Assembly: GCF_003100395.1 (NCBI RefSeq)
Contig: NZ_CP029210.1
Span: 1,922,001-1,986,000, forward strand
Length of the DNA stretch: 64,000 nt
Source of the DNA: Aquabacterium olei
GTDB taxonomy: Bacteria > Pseudomonadota > Gammaproteobacteria > Burkholderiales > Burkholderiaceae_C
Direction of reading: 5' to 3'
In this document: positions 28,409 through 36,523 of the stretch, piece after piece
How positions within the stretch are numbered: the stretch's first letter is position 1
How the letters are laid out: every line of letters begins with the position of its first letter
Translations under genes and position numbers: made by a program
Notes under the pieces: generated by a model
What the model saw: the letters and a program-made list of their open reading frames with translations, nothing else
What the model was told of the DNA's origin: nothing
Database searches by the model: none

Positions 28409-31264
28409 ATGATGCAGCAGTTCAGGTCGAACTCGTACCTGTTCGGGGGCAATGCCCCGTACGTAGAAGAGTTGTACGAGGCGTACCTCGACAACCCCGG
28501 CTCCGTGCCGGACAACTGGCGGTCGTACTTCGACGCGCTCCAGAACGTCCCCGCAACCGATGGCTCCGATGGCCGCGACGTGGCGCATGCCCCGGTCGTC
28601 GAGTCGTTTGCGCAGCGCGCCAAGGCCAACGCCTTCATGGTCAAGACCAGCTCGGCTGATCTCGCCGTGTCGCGCAAGCAGGTGCACGTTCAGTCGCTGA
28701 TTGCTGCCTATCGCTTCCTCGGTTCCCGCTGGGCGGATCTCGATCCCCTCAAGCGCACGGAACGTCCCAAGATCCCCGAACTCGAGCCGTCGTTCTACGA
28801 CTTCACCGAGTCGGACATGGACATCACGTTCTCGGCCACGAACACGTACTTCACCAAGGCCGAGCACATGACCCTGCGCGAGATCGTGCAGGCGCTGCGT
28901 GAAACGTACTGCGGCAGCATTGGTGCCGAGTACATGCACATCACCGACCCGACCGAGAAGCGCTGGTGGCAGGAGCGGCTGGAAAGCACCCGCTCGAAGC
29001 CGGTGTTCACGGCCGAGAAGAAAAAGCACATCCTCGACCGCCTGACCGCAGCCGAAGGCCTCGAGCGCTTCCTGCACACCAAGTACGTGGGTCAGAAGCG
29101 CTTCTCCCTCGAAGGCGGTGAGAGCTTCATCGCTGCCATGGACGAAGTGATCCAGCGTGCCGGCGAGAAGGGCGTGCAGGAAATCGTGATCGGCATGGCC
29201 CACCGTGGTCGTCTGAACGTGCTCGTCAACACGCTGGGCAAGATGCCGCGTGACCTGTTCGCCGAGTTCGAGCACACCGCCCCCGAAGCGCTGCCCGCCG
29301 GCGACGTGAAGTACCACCAGGGCTTCAGCTCCGACGTGTCCACCCCGGGCGGCCCCGTCCACCTGTCGCTGGCGTTCAACCCGTCGCACCTGGAAATCGT
29401 GAATCCGGTGGTCGAAGGTTCCGTGCGTGCGCGCATGGACCGTCGTGGTGACACGCTGGGTGACACCGTGCTGCCGGTGCTGGTGCACGGCGATGCGGCC
29501 TTTGCAGGCCAGGGCGTCAACCAGGAAACCCTGGCGCTGGCTCAGACCCGCGGCTACACGACCGGTGGCACCGTCCACATCATCATCAACAACCAGATCG
29601 GCTTCACCACCTCCGATCCGCGCGACCTGCGTTCCACGCTGTACTGCACGGACATCGTGAAGGGCGTCGAGTCGCCGGTGCTGCACGTCAATGGCGATGA
29701 TCCGGAAGCCGTGGTCTTCGCCACGCAACTGGCGCTCGAGTACCGCCTGGCGTTCCGCAAGGACGTCGTGGTCGACATCGTGTGCTTCCGCAAGCTGGGC
29801 CACAACGAGCAGGACACGCCGAGCCTGACCCAGCCGCTGATGTACAAGAAGATCGCGGCCCACCCCGGCACGCGCAAGCTGTACGCAGACAAGCTGGCCG
29901 CACAAGGCATGGGCGAGACGCTGGGCGACGACCTGGCGAAGGCCTACCGCGCTGCCATGGACGAAGGCCGTCACACCGTGGACCCGGTGCTGACCAACTT
30001 CCAGCGCAAGTACGCGGTGGACTGGACGCCGTTCCTGGGCAAGAAGTGGACCGACGGTGGCGACACCGCCATCCCGCTCGCCGAGTGGAAGCGTCTGGCC
30101 GAGCGCATCACGACGCTGCCCGAATCGATCACCCCGCACCAACTGGTCAAGAAGGTCTACGCGGACCGCGCGGCCATGGGCCGTGGCGAGGTCAACGTCG
30201 ACTGGGGCATGGGCGAGCACATGGCGTTTGCCTCGCTGGTGGCTTCCGGCTACCCGGTGCGCCTGTCGGGCGAGGACTGCGGCCGCGGCACCTTCACCCA
30301 CCGCCACGCCGTGATCCACGACCAGAGCCGTGAGCGCTGGGACGAAGGCACCTATGTGCCGCTGCAGAACGTGGCCGAGAACCAGGCGCCGTTCGTCGTC
30401 ATCGACTCCATCCTGTCGGAAGAGGCCGTGCTGGCCTTCGAATATGGCTATGCCGGTTCGGACCCCAACAGCCTGGTCGTGTGGGAAGCGCAGTTCGGCG
30501 ACTTCGCCAACGGCGCTCAGGTCGTGATCGACCAGTTCATCGCCTCGGGCGAAGTGAAGTGGGGCCGCGCCAACGGCCTGGTCATGATGCTGCCGCACGG
30601 CTACGAAGGCCAGGGCCCCGAGCACAGCTCGGCTCGCCTGGAGCGCTTCATGCAGCTGGCCGCCGAGAACAACATGCAGATCGTGCAGCCGACCACGGCC
30701 AGCCAGATCTTCCATGTGCTGCGTCGACAGATCGTGCGCATGTTCCGCAAGCCGATGGTGATCTTCACGCCGAAGTCGCTGCTGCGTAACAAGGACGCCA
30801 CCTCGCCGCTGACCGAGTTCACCAAGGGTGAGTTCCGCACGGTGATCGGTGAACTGAACGCCGACATCGAAGCCAGCAAGGTCAAGCGCGTGATCGCCTG
30901 CTCGGGCAAGGTCTATTACGACCTGGTCAAGAAGCGCGAAGAGAAGAAGGCCAGCGACGTCGCGATCATCCGCGTCGAGCAGCTCTATCCCTTCCCGCAC
31001 AAGGCTTTCGCCGCCGAGATCAAGAAGTATTCCAACGCCACCGAACTGGTGTGGTGTCAGGACGAGCCGCAAAACCAGGGTGCGTGGTTCTTCGTTCAGC
31101 ACTACATCCACGAGAACATGACCGAAGGCCAGAAGCTGGGTTACGCCGGCCGGCCGGCATCGGCCTCGCCGGCAGTGGGTTATGCCCACCTGCACCAGGA
31201 CCAGCAGAAAGCGCTGTTGGACCAGGCGTTCGCCAAGCTCAAGGGCTTCGTTCTCACCAAGTAA
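28409..31264 (+). CDS. sucA: 2-oxoglutarate dehydrogenase E1 component
   Basis: Thiamine-diphosphate decarboxylase of the TCA-cycle 2-oxoglutarate dehydrogenase complex. 951 residues (two adjacent Met codons; either could start). N-terminal E2-binding segment YVEELYEAYLDNPGSVPDNW, then GMAHRGRLNVLVN, the ThDP/Mg block around HVNGDDPEAV and NNQIGFTTSDPRD, and the C-terminal transketolase-like part with LPHGYEGQGPEHSSAR. First gene of the sucA-sucB-lpd operon. Confidence 0.98.
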   Translation: MMQQFRSNSYLFGGNAPYVEELYEAYLDNPGSVPDNWRSYFDALQNVPATDGSDGRDVAHAPVVESFAQRAKANAFMVKTSSADLAVSRKQVHVQSLIAAYRFLGSRWADLDPLKRTERPKIPELEPSFYDFTESDMDITFSATNTYFTKAEHMTLREIVQALRETYCGSIGAEYMHITDPTEKRWWQERLESTRSKPVFTAEKKKHILDRLTAAEGLERFLHTKYVGQKRFSLEGGESFIAAMDEVIQRAGEKGVQEIVIGMAHRGRLNVLVNTLGKMPRDLFAEFEHTAPEALPAGDVKYHQGFSSDVSTPGGPVHLSLAFNPSHLEIVNPVVEGSVRARMDRRGDTLGDTVLPVLVHGDAAFAGQGVNQETLALAQTRGYTTGGTVHIIINNQIGFTTSDPRDLRSTLYCTDIVKGVESPVLHVNGDDPEAVVFATQLALEYRLAFRKDVVVDIVCFRKLGHNEQDTPSLTQPLMYKKIAAHPGTRKLYADKLAAQGMGETLGDDLAKAYRAAMDEGRHTVDPVLTNFQRKYAVDWTPFLGKKWTDGGDTAIPLAEWKRLAERITTLPESITPHQLVKKVYADRAAMGRGEVNVDWGMGEHMAFASLVASGYPVRLSGEDCGRGTFTHRHAVIHDQSRERWDEGTYVPLQNVAENQAPFVVIDSILSEEAVLAFEYGYAGSDPNSLVVWEAQFGDFANGAQVVIDQFIASGEVKWGRANGLVMMLPHGYEGQGPEHSSARLERFMQLAAENNMQIVQPTTASQIFHVLRRQIVRMFRKPMVIFTPKSLLRNKDATSPLTEFTKGEFRTVIGELNADIEASKVKRVIACSGKVYYDLVKKREEKKASDVAIIRVEQLYPFPHKAFAAEIKKYSNATELVWCQDEPQNQGAWFFVQHYIHENMTEGQKLGYAGRPASASPAVGYAHLHQDQQKALLDQAFAKLKGFVLTK

Positions 31265-31353
31265 GGTTTGTTCGACCGCGGTGCGATGCCGCCCGCCCGG
31301 TGCCTGTTGCCGGGCCGGGTTTCCGCACGCGGTCGCTGTAGGAGATACACATC

Positions 31354-32637
31354 ATGGCAATCGTTGAAGTCAAGGTTCCCCAACTGTCCGAGTCCGTGGC
31401 CGAGGCCACGCTGCTGCAATGGAAGAAGAAGCCCGGCGAAGCCGTCGCGGCCGATGAAATCCTGATCGAGATCGAGACCGACAAGGTGGTGCTCGAAGTG
31501 CCGGCCCCGGCTGCTGGCGTGATGGCCCAGATCGTGAAGAATGACGGCGAGACCGTGGGTTCGGACGAGGTCATTGCCCGCATCGACACCGAAGGCAACA
31601 CGGCCGTGAGCCCGCTGCCCGTCAAGGCCGTGGAGACCACGCCGGCCCCGGCTGCTGCCGCTGCGCCGGCCGCCGCCGCATCGGGTGGCAGCAAGGCCGA
31701 CGTGGCCATGCCCGCCGCCGCCAAGCTGCTGGCCGACAACGGCCTGACCACCGCCCAGGTGGCCGGCACCGGCAAGGATGGCCGCGTGACCAAGGGTGAT
31801 GTCCTGGGCGCCGTGGCCGCTGGCGCCAAGCCCGCTGCCGCAGCCGCTCCCGCTCCCGCCGCTGCCATCCCGACCGGCGTGCCGACCAAGTCGCTGCCCG
31901 CCGTGCAGGCACCGGCTGGCGGCGCCAACCTGGCCGACCGCCCCGAGCAGCGCGTGCCGATGAGCCGCCTGCGTGCCCGCGTCGCCGAGCGTCTGCTGCA
32001 ATCGCAGGCCACCAACGCCATCCTGACCACGTTCAACGAAGTGAACATGGCCCCGGTGATGGAAATGCGCAAGAAGTTCCAGGAGAAGTTCGAGAAGGAA
32101 CACGGCGTCAAGTTGGGCTTCATGAGCTTCTTCGTCAAGGCGGCCGTGCATGCGCTGAAGAAGTACCCGGTGCTGAACGCCTCGGTCGACGGCAACGACA
32201 TCGTCTACCACGGCTATTTCGACATCGGTGTGGCCGTCGGCTCGCCGCGTGGTCTGGTGGTGCCGGTGGTGCGCAACGCCGACCAGATGACCTTTGCCGA
32301 AATCGAGAAGAAGATCGCCGAGTTCGGCGTGAAGGCCCGTGACGGCAAGCTGGGCATCGAAGAGATGACCGGCGGCACGTTCTCGATCTCGAACGGCGGC
32401 GTCTTCGGCTCGATGCTGTCGACCCCGATCATCAACCCGCCGCAGTCGGCCATCCTGGGCGTGCACGCCACCAAGGACCGCGCCGTGGTGGAGAACGGCC
32501 AGATCGTGATCCGTCCGATCAACTACCTGGCCATGTCGTACGACCACCGCATCATTGACGGCCGCGAAGCCGTGCTGGGTCTGGTGGCCATGAAGGAAGC
32601 GCTGGAAGATCCGGCCCGCCTGCTGTTCGACATCTGA
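31354..32637 (+). CDS. sucB: 2-oxoglutarate dehydrogenase E2 (dihydrolipoyl succinyltransferase)
   Basis: Core E2 of the complex, transferring succinyl from lipoamide to CoA. 427 residues. A single lipoyl domain with Lys 44 in [12 protein letters not shown]; Ala/Pro linkers flank the peripheral-subunit-binding domain (about 112-145, [20 protein letters not shown]). In the catalytic domain His 398 and Asp 402 sit in [16 protein letters not shown] lies 9 bases before ATG 31354, and the gap from sucA is 89 bases with no terminator. Confidence 0.98.
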   Translation: MAIVEVKVPQLSESVAEATLLQWKKKPGEAVAADEILIEIETDKVVLEVPAPAAGVMAQIVKNDGETVGSDEVIARIDTEGNTAVSPLPVKAVETTPAPAAAAAPAAAASGGSKADVAMPAAAKLLADNGLTTAQVAGTGKDGRVTKGDVLGAVAAGAKPAAAAAPAPAAAIPTGVPTKSLPAVQAPAGGANLADRPEQRVPMSRLRARVAERLLQSQATNAILTTFNEVNMAPVMEMRKKFQEKFEKEHGVKLGFMSFFVKAAVHALKKYPVLNASVDGNDIVYHGYFDIGVAVGSPRGLVVPVVRNADQMTFAEIEKKIAEFGVKARDGKLGIEEMTGGTFSISNGGVFGSMLSTPIINPPQSAILGVHATKDRAVVENGQIVIRPINYLAMSYDHRIIDGREAVLGLVAMKEALEDPARLLFDI

Positions 32638-32735
32638 TCTGAACTGACAACCGTTTTTTTGCGGCCGGGCGGGCCTCACGAGGGCCTGCCTGGCGACTGC
32701 AAATCCGACAACGACCGGACCCCAGGAGACACTTC

Positions 32736-34163
32736 ATGTCCCAACAATTCGACGTCATCGTGATCGGTGGCGGCCCCGGTGGCTACATCGCCGCCATCCG
32801 TGCTGCACAGCTTGGCTTCAAGGTTGCAGCGATCGACGAGTGGAAGAACAGCAAGGGCGGCCCCGCACCGGGCGGCACCTGCACCAACGTCGGCTGCATC
32901 CCGTCGAAGGCGCTGCTCCAATCTTCGGAGCACTTCGAACACGCTTCGCTGCACTTCGCCGACCACGGCATCTCGGTCAAGGGACTCGAGATGGATGTCG
33001 CGAAGATGATTGCCCGCAAGGACACCGTCGTCAAACAGAACAACGACGGCATCCTGTACCTGTTCAAGAAGAACAAGGTCACGTTCTTCCACGGTCGTGG
33101 TTCGTTCGTGAAGGCCGCTGATGGCCAGTACGAGATCGCGGTGGCGGGTGACAAGCCCGAAACGCTGCAAGGCAAGCACATCATCGTGGCCACCGGCTCG
33201 AACGCCCGTGCGCTGCCGGGTGCGGCCTTCGACGAGAAGCTGATCCTGTCGAACGACGGCGCGCTGCAGGTCAACGACGTGCCCAAGAAGCTCGGCGTGA
33301 TCGGTGCCGGTGTGATCGGCCTGGAGATGGGCTCGGTCTGGCGCCGCCTGGGTGCCGAGGTCACCATCCTGGAAGGCCTGCCGACTTTCCTGGGCGCCGC
33401 CGACGAGGCCGTCGCCAAGGAAGCGCACAAGCTGTTCACGAAGCAGGGCCTGAAGATCGAGATGGGCGTCAAGATCGGCGACATCAAGACGGCCAAGAAG
33501 GGCGTGACCGTGGCGTACACCAACGCCAAGGGCGAAGCGCAAGAGCTGGCCGTGGACAAGCTGATCGTCTCGATCGGCCGCGTGCCCAACACCATCGGCC
33601 TGAACACCGAGGCGGTGGGCCTGCAACTCGACGAACGTGGCGCCATCGTGGTGGACGCCGACTGCAAGACCAACCTGCCCAATGTGTGGGCGGTGGGTGA
33701 CGTGGTCCGCGGCCCGATGCTGGCCCACAAGGCTGAAGAAGAAGGTGTGGCCGTGGCCGAGCGCATTGCCGGTCAGCACGGTCACGTCGACTTCGACACG
33801 ATTCCCTGGGTGATCTACACCAGCCCGGAGATTGCCTGGGTCGGCAAGACCGAACAGGCACTGAAAGCGGAGGGCCGTGCCTACAAGGCCGGTTCCTTCC
33901 CCTTCCTGGCCAACGGGCGCGCACGTGCCCTGGGTGACACCAACGGTTTCGTGAAGTTCCTGGCCGATGCGACGACCGACGAGATCCTCGGCGTGCACAT
34001 CATCGGCCCGTACGCTTCCGAGCTGATCTCGGAAGCCGTGGTCGCCATGAACTTCAAGGCCAGCGCCGAAGACATCGCGCGCATCTGCCACGCTCACCCG
34101 AGCCTGAGCGAAGCCACCAAGGAAGCCGCCCTGGCGGTGGACAAGCGCACGCTGAACTTCTGA
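32736..34163 (+). CDS. lpd: Dihydrolipoyl dehydrogenase (E3)
   Basis: FAD enzyme that reoxidises dihydrolipoamide with NAD+. 475 residues. FAD motif [10 protein letters not shown] at 11-20, redox disulfide Cys 49/Cys 54 in [18 protein letters not shown]-binding [13 protein letters not shown], and catalytic His 454/Glu 459 in [14 protein letters not shown] precedes ATG 32736. Third gene of the operon, ending at a strong terminator. It may also serve other 2-oxoacid dehydrogenases. Confidence 0.97.
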   Translation: MSQQFDVIVIGGGPGGYIAAIRAAQLGFKVAAIDEWKNSKGGPAPGGTCTNVGCIPSKALLQSSEHFEHASLHFADHGISVKGLEMDVAKMIARKDTVVKQNNDGILYLFKKNKVTFFHGRGSFVKAADGQYEIAVAGDKPETLQGKHIIVATGSNARALPGAAFDEKLILSNDGALQVNDVPKKLGVIGAGVIGLEMGSVWRRLGAEVTILEGLPTFLGAADEAVAKEAHKLFTKQGLKIEMGVKIGDIKTAKKGVTVAYTNAKGEAQELAVDKLIVSIGRVPNTIGLNTEAVGLQLDERGAIVVDADCKTNLPNVWAVGDVVRGPMLAHKAEEEGVAVAERIAGQHGHVDFDTIPWVIYTSPEIAWVGKTEQALKAEGRAYKAGSFPFLANGRARALGDTNGFVKFLADATTDEILGVHIIGPYASELISEAVVAMNFKASAEDIARICHAHPSLSEATKEAALAVDKRTLNF

Positions 34164-34235
34164 TTCAGTCGTGCGTCACGCTGTCAAACGCCTGCCCAGG
34201 GCGTGAGACAGTGTTGTCCGGATCCTGAGTGCATC

Positions 34236-34260
34236 GGGGTGGCGCGAGCCACCCCTTTTT
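34236..34260 (+). terminator. Rho-independent terminator after lpd
   Basis: GGGGTGGC (34236-34243), loop GCGA, GCCACCCC (34248-34255), then T5. It lies 72 bases past the lpd stop and closes the sucAB-lpd operon before zapE. Confidence 0.95.
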
Positions 34261-34337
34261 CTTGGGGCCGCGCCACGTGCCGATCGAAGTCGGCTACGCT
34301 GCGCGCTTTCGTCGAAGAACCTTCTGCCGTCTGCGTC

Positions 34338-35450
34338 ATGCCCGCACCCGCCATCTCCGTCACCCAGCTCTATCAGCAAAGCCTGGCCGAACGCGGCTAC
34401 AAGGCCGACGAGGCCCAGCTCAAGGGCATTGCAGCCCTGCAGCGCTGCCAGGACGAGTGGTCGCACTACAAGGCCAAGCGCGGCAATGCGCTGACCAAGA
34501 TGCTCCGCTACCCGGATCTGCCCAAGGGCGTGTACATGTACGGCGGGGTGGGGCGCGGCAAGAGCTTCATCATGGACTGCTTCTTCAACGCCGTCCCGCT
34601 GGAGCGCAAGACGCGTCTGCACTTTCACGAGTTCATGCGCGAGGTGCACCGTCAGTTGCATGAGCTGAAAGGCGTGCAGGACCCGCTGGACGTGCTGGCC
34701 AAGCGCATGTCTCGCAAGCACCGGCTGATCTGCTTCGACGAGTTCCACGTGGCCGACGTGACGGACGCGATGATCCTGCACCGGCTGCTGGACGCGATGT
34801 TCCGCAACCGCATGAGCATCGTCACCACGTCGAACTTCCATCCGGACGGGCTGTATCCGAACGGGCTGCACCGAGACCGCATCCTCCCCGCCATCGCGCT
34901 GCTCAAGCAGCAGCTGGAAGTGATCAATGTGGACAGTGGCACCGATTACCGCCGCCGCACGCTGGAGCTGGCGCGGTTGTACCTGACACCACTGAACGAC
35001 CAGACCGATGCCGAGATGGGGCAGATCTTCTCGCAGCTGGCCGAGACAGCCGACGACAGCCCGGAGCTGCACATCGAGCACCGGGTGCTGAAGGCCCGTC
35101 GCCGTGCCGGTGGCGTGGTGTGGTTCGACTTCCAGACGCTGTGCGGCGGCCCGCGCTCACAGAATGACTACCTTGAGCTGGCGTCGCAGTTCCACACGCT
35201 GATGCTCAGCAACGTGCCGCAGATGCCGGTGCGGATGGCCTCGGAGGCCCGGCGCTTCACCTGGCTGGTGGACGTGCTGTACGACCGCAAGTGCAAGCTG
35301 GTGATCTCGGCGGAGGTGCCGCCGGAGCAGCTCTACACCGAAGGGCCGATGTCGCACGAGTTCCCTCGCACGGTCTCGCGTCTGAACGAGATGCAATCGA
35401 AGGAGTACCTGAGCGAGGAGCGCCGGGTGGTCGACACCTCGATCACCTGA
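34338..35450 (+). CDS. zapE: Cell division protein ZapE (AFG1-like ATPase)
   Basis: P-loop ATPase that affects Z-ring constriction in E. coli; eukaryotic homologue is AFG1/LACE1. 370 residues from ATG 34338. Walker A GGVGRGKS at 69-76, Walker B LICFDEFHVAD near 127-137, sensor-like STTSNFHPDGLYPNGL region (SIVTTSNFHPDGLYPNGLH in part), and the arginine-finger area LHRDRILP. C-terminal ARRFTWLVDVLYDRKCKL is typical. Stop abuts the convergent PP2C gene with a 1-base gap. Confidence 0.93.
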   Translation: MPAPAISVTQLYQQSLAERGYKADEAQLKGIAALQRCQDEWSHYKAKRGNALTKMLRYPDLPKGVYMYGGVGRGKSFIMDCFFNAVPLERKTRLHFHEFMREVHRQLHELKGVQDPLDVLAKRMSRKHRLICFDEFHVADVTDAMILHRLLDAMFRNRMSIVTTSNFHPDGLYPNGLHRDRILPAIALLKQQLEVINVDSGTDYRRRTLELARLYLTPLNDQTDAEMGQIFSQLAETADDSPELHIEHRVLKARRRAGGVVWFDFQTLCGGPRSQNDYLELASQFHTLMLSNVPQMPVRMASEARRFTWLVDVLYDRKCKLVISAEVPPEQLYTEGPMSHEFPRTVSRLNEMQSKEYLSEERRVVDTSIT

Positions 35451-35451
35451 T

Positions 35452-36216
35452 TCAGCTGCGGGCCTCGACGCGGACCAGGGCCATCGACAGGTTGTCGCCG
35501 CCGCCTCGTGCGCGGTGGCGTGCCTTGCTGACCAGCATTTCGGCCGCTTCGCGCGGCGGCAGGGTGTGCACGATGGCGCCTAGCTCCTTGGGCGTGAAGT
35601 AGTGCCACAGACCGTCTGAGCAGGCCAGCAGGCTGTCGCCGATCTGCAGACCGCGCAGCCGGTGGGCGGCCAGAGGCGGATCCTGCTGGGTGCCGAGGCA
35701 GCCCGTGAGCAGGTTGGACTGCGGGTGCACGTTGGCTTCCTCTTCCGTGATCTGCCCTTCGTTGACCAGGCGCTGGACGAAGGAGTGATCGAGCGTGCGG
35801 TAGAGCATCTCGGGGCCACGGAAGTGGTACACCCGTGAATCACCGGCGTGCAGGATGTCGGCGGTCAGGTCGGGGTTCACGATGAAGCTCGCCAGCGTGC
35901 TGTGCGGCTCTTCCTCGAAAGCGATGGCCGTCAGCTTGATCATCAGGTGCGCTTCATTGAGCAGCTGGGCCAGGATGGTGGTCGCCTCTTCTGTGCCGGG
36001 CACATAGCGGTCGAACACCTGGCGGGCCGTCATGAGCACCTGGTCGGCGGCCTTGCGTCCGCCACTCTTGCCACCCATGCCATCGGCCACCACGGCCATC
36101 AGGCAGCCCGCGGTACGGGGGTGGGGCAGGATGGCCACCTGATCTTGTTGGTATGGCCGGTCTCCGCGGTGGATGCCCGTGGCCGCCACCAGGCGGAAAC
36201 TGGTTGGTGCAATCAT
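35452..36216 (-). CDS. PP2C-family serine/threonine protein phosphatase
   Basis: Metal-dependent phosphatase removing phosphate from Ser/Thr residues. 254 residues from ATG 36216. Metal-binding Asp residues are in RPYQQDQVAIL, VADGMGGKSGG, ACSDGLWHYF and GGGDNLSMALV; HAGDSRVYHF is also conserved. The cognate kinase is not in the window; the FHA-cyclase at 16 kb shows that phospho-Thr signalling may exist in the cell. No Shine-Dalgarno; a TATAGT -10 ends 7 bases before the ATG, so the message may be leaderless. Confidence 0.92.
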   Translation of the reverse strand: MIAPTSFRLVAATGIHRGDRPYQQDQVAILPHPRTAGCLMAVVADGMGGKSGGRKAADQVLMTARQVFDRYVPGTEEATTILAQLLNEAHLMIKLTAIAFEEEPHSTLASFIVNPDLTADILHAGDSRVYHFRGPEMLYRTLDHSFVQRLVNEGQITEEEANVHPQSNLLTGCLGTQQDPPLAAHRLRGLQIGDSLLACSDGLWHYFTPKELGAIVHTLPPREAAEMLVSKARHRARGGGDNLSMALVRVEARS

Positions 36217-36231
36217 GGGGAAAACTATAAT
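36204..36231 (+). promoter_or_regulatory. Predicted sigma-70 promoter for the DUF465 gene, overlapping the PP2C promoter
   Basis: Plus strand: -35 TTGGTG (36204-36209), 16-base spacer, -10 TATAAT (36226-36231). On the minus strand TATAGT (36229-36224) overlaps it and would serve the PP2C gene. Two divergent -10 elements thus share bases. Confidence 0.5.
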
Positions 36232-36319
36232 CGTGAAACGCTTTGATTCGGGCTGAGGCGATGCCCCGAATCTTCCCTTGTTGATGCGCCTGTCGTGCAT
36301 GCCCTTGCGGCATCCCCCG

Positions 36320-36523
36320 ATGCAAGAAAACCTGCATTCCCCTCATCGCCAGCTCATTGAACTGCGCATCGAACACGCCGATCTCGACAACATGATCGAC
36401 CGGATGGCGGAGCAGTCGCCTCTGGATGAGCTCTCGCTGCGGCGGCTGAAGAAGCGCCGCCTGTTGCTGCGCGATCGGATCGAGCGGCTGGAAGCCTTGC
36501 TCGACCCGAAAGAGCCTGCCTGA
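36320..36523 (+). CDS. DUF465 (YdcH-like) small protein
   Basis: Small helical protein of unknown function. From ATG 36320 it has 67 residues, the DUF465 size; earlier ATGs at 36299 and 36278 would add up to 14 residues. The sequence is almost entirely charged helix, with HRQLIELRIEHADLDNMIDR and the family hallmark LRRLKKRRLLLRDRIERLE. Likely a two-helix hairpin. It has a good predicted promoter about 90 bases upstream. Its stop directly abuts the convergent glnD stop. Confidence 0.8.
   Translation: MQENLHSPHRQLIELRIEHADLDNMIDRMAEQSPLDELSLRRLKKRRLLLRDRIERLEALLDPKEPA

Noticed and set aside
28250..31195. Minus-strand open frame of 981 codons opposite sucA
   Set aside because: Antisense shadow of sucA; sucA has every catalytic motif and the antisense product resembles nothing known.
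32638..32735. Terminator between sucB and lpd
   Set aside because: The GC-rich hairpin follows rather than precedes the T run on the plus strand, and on the minus strand no T run follows, so it is not an intrinsic terminator.
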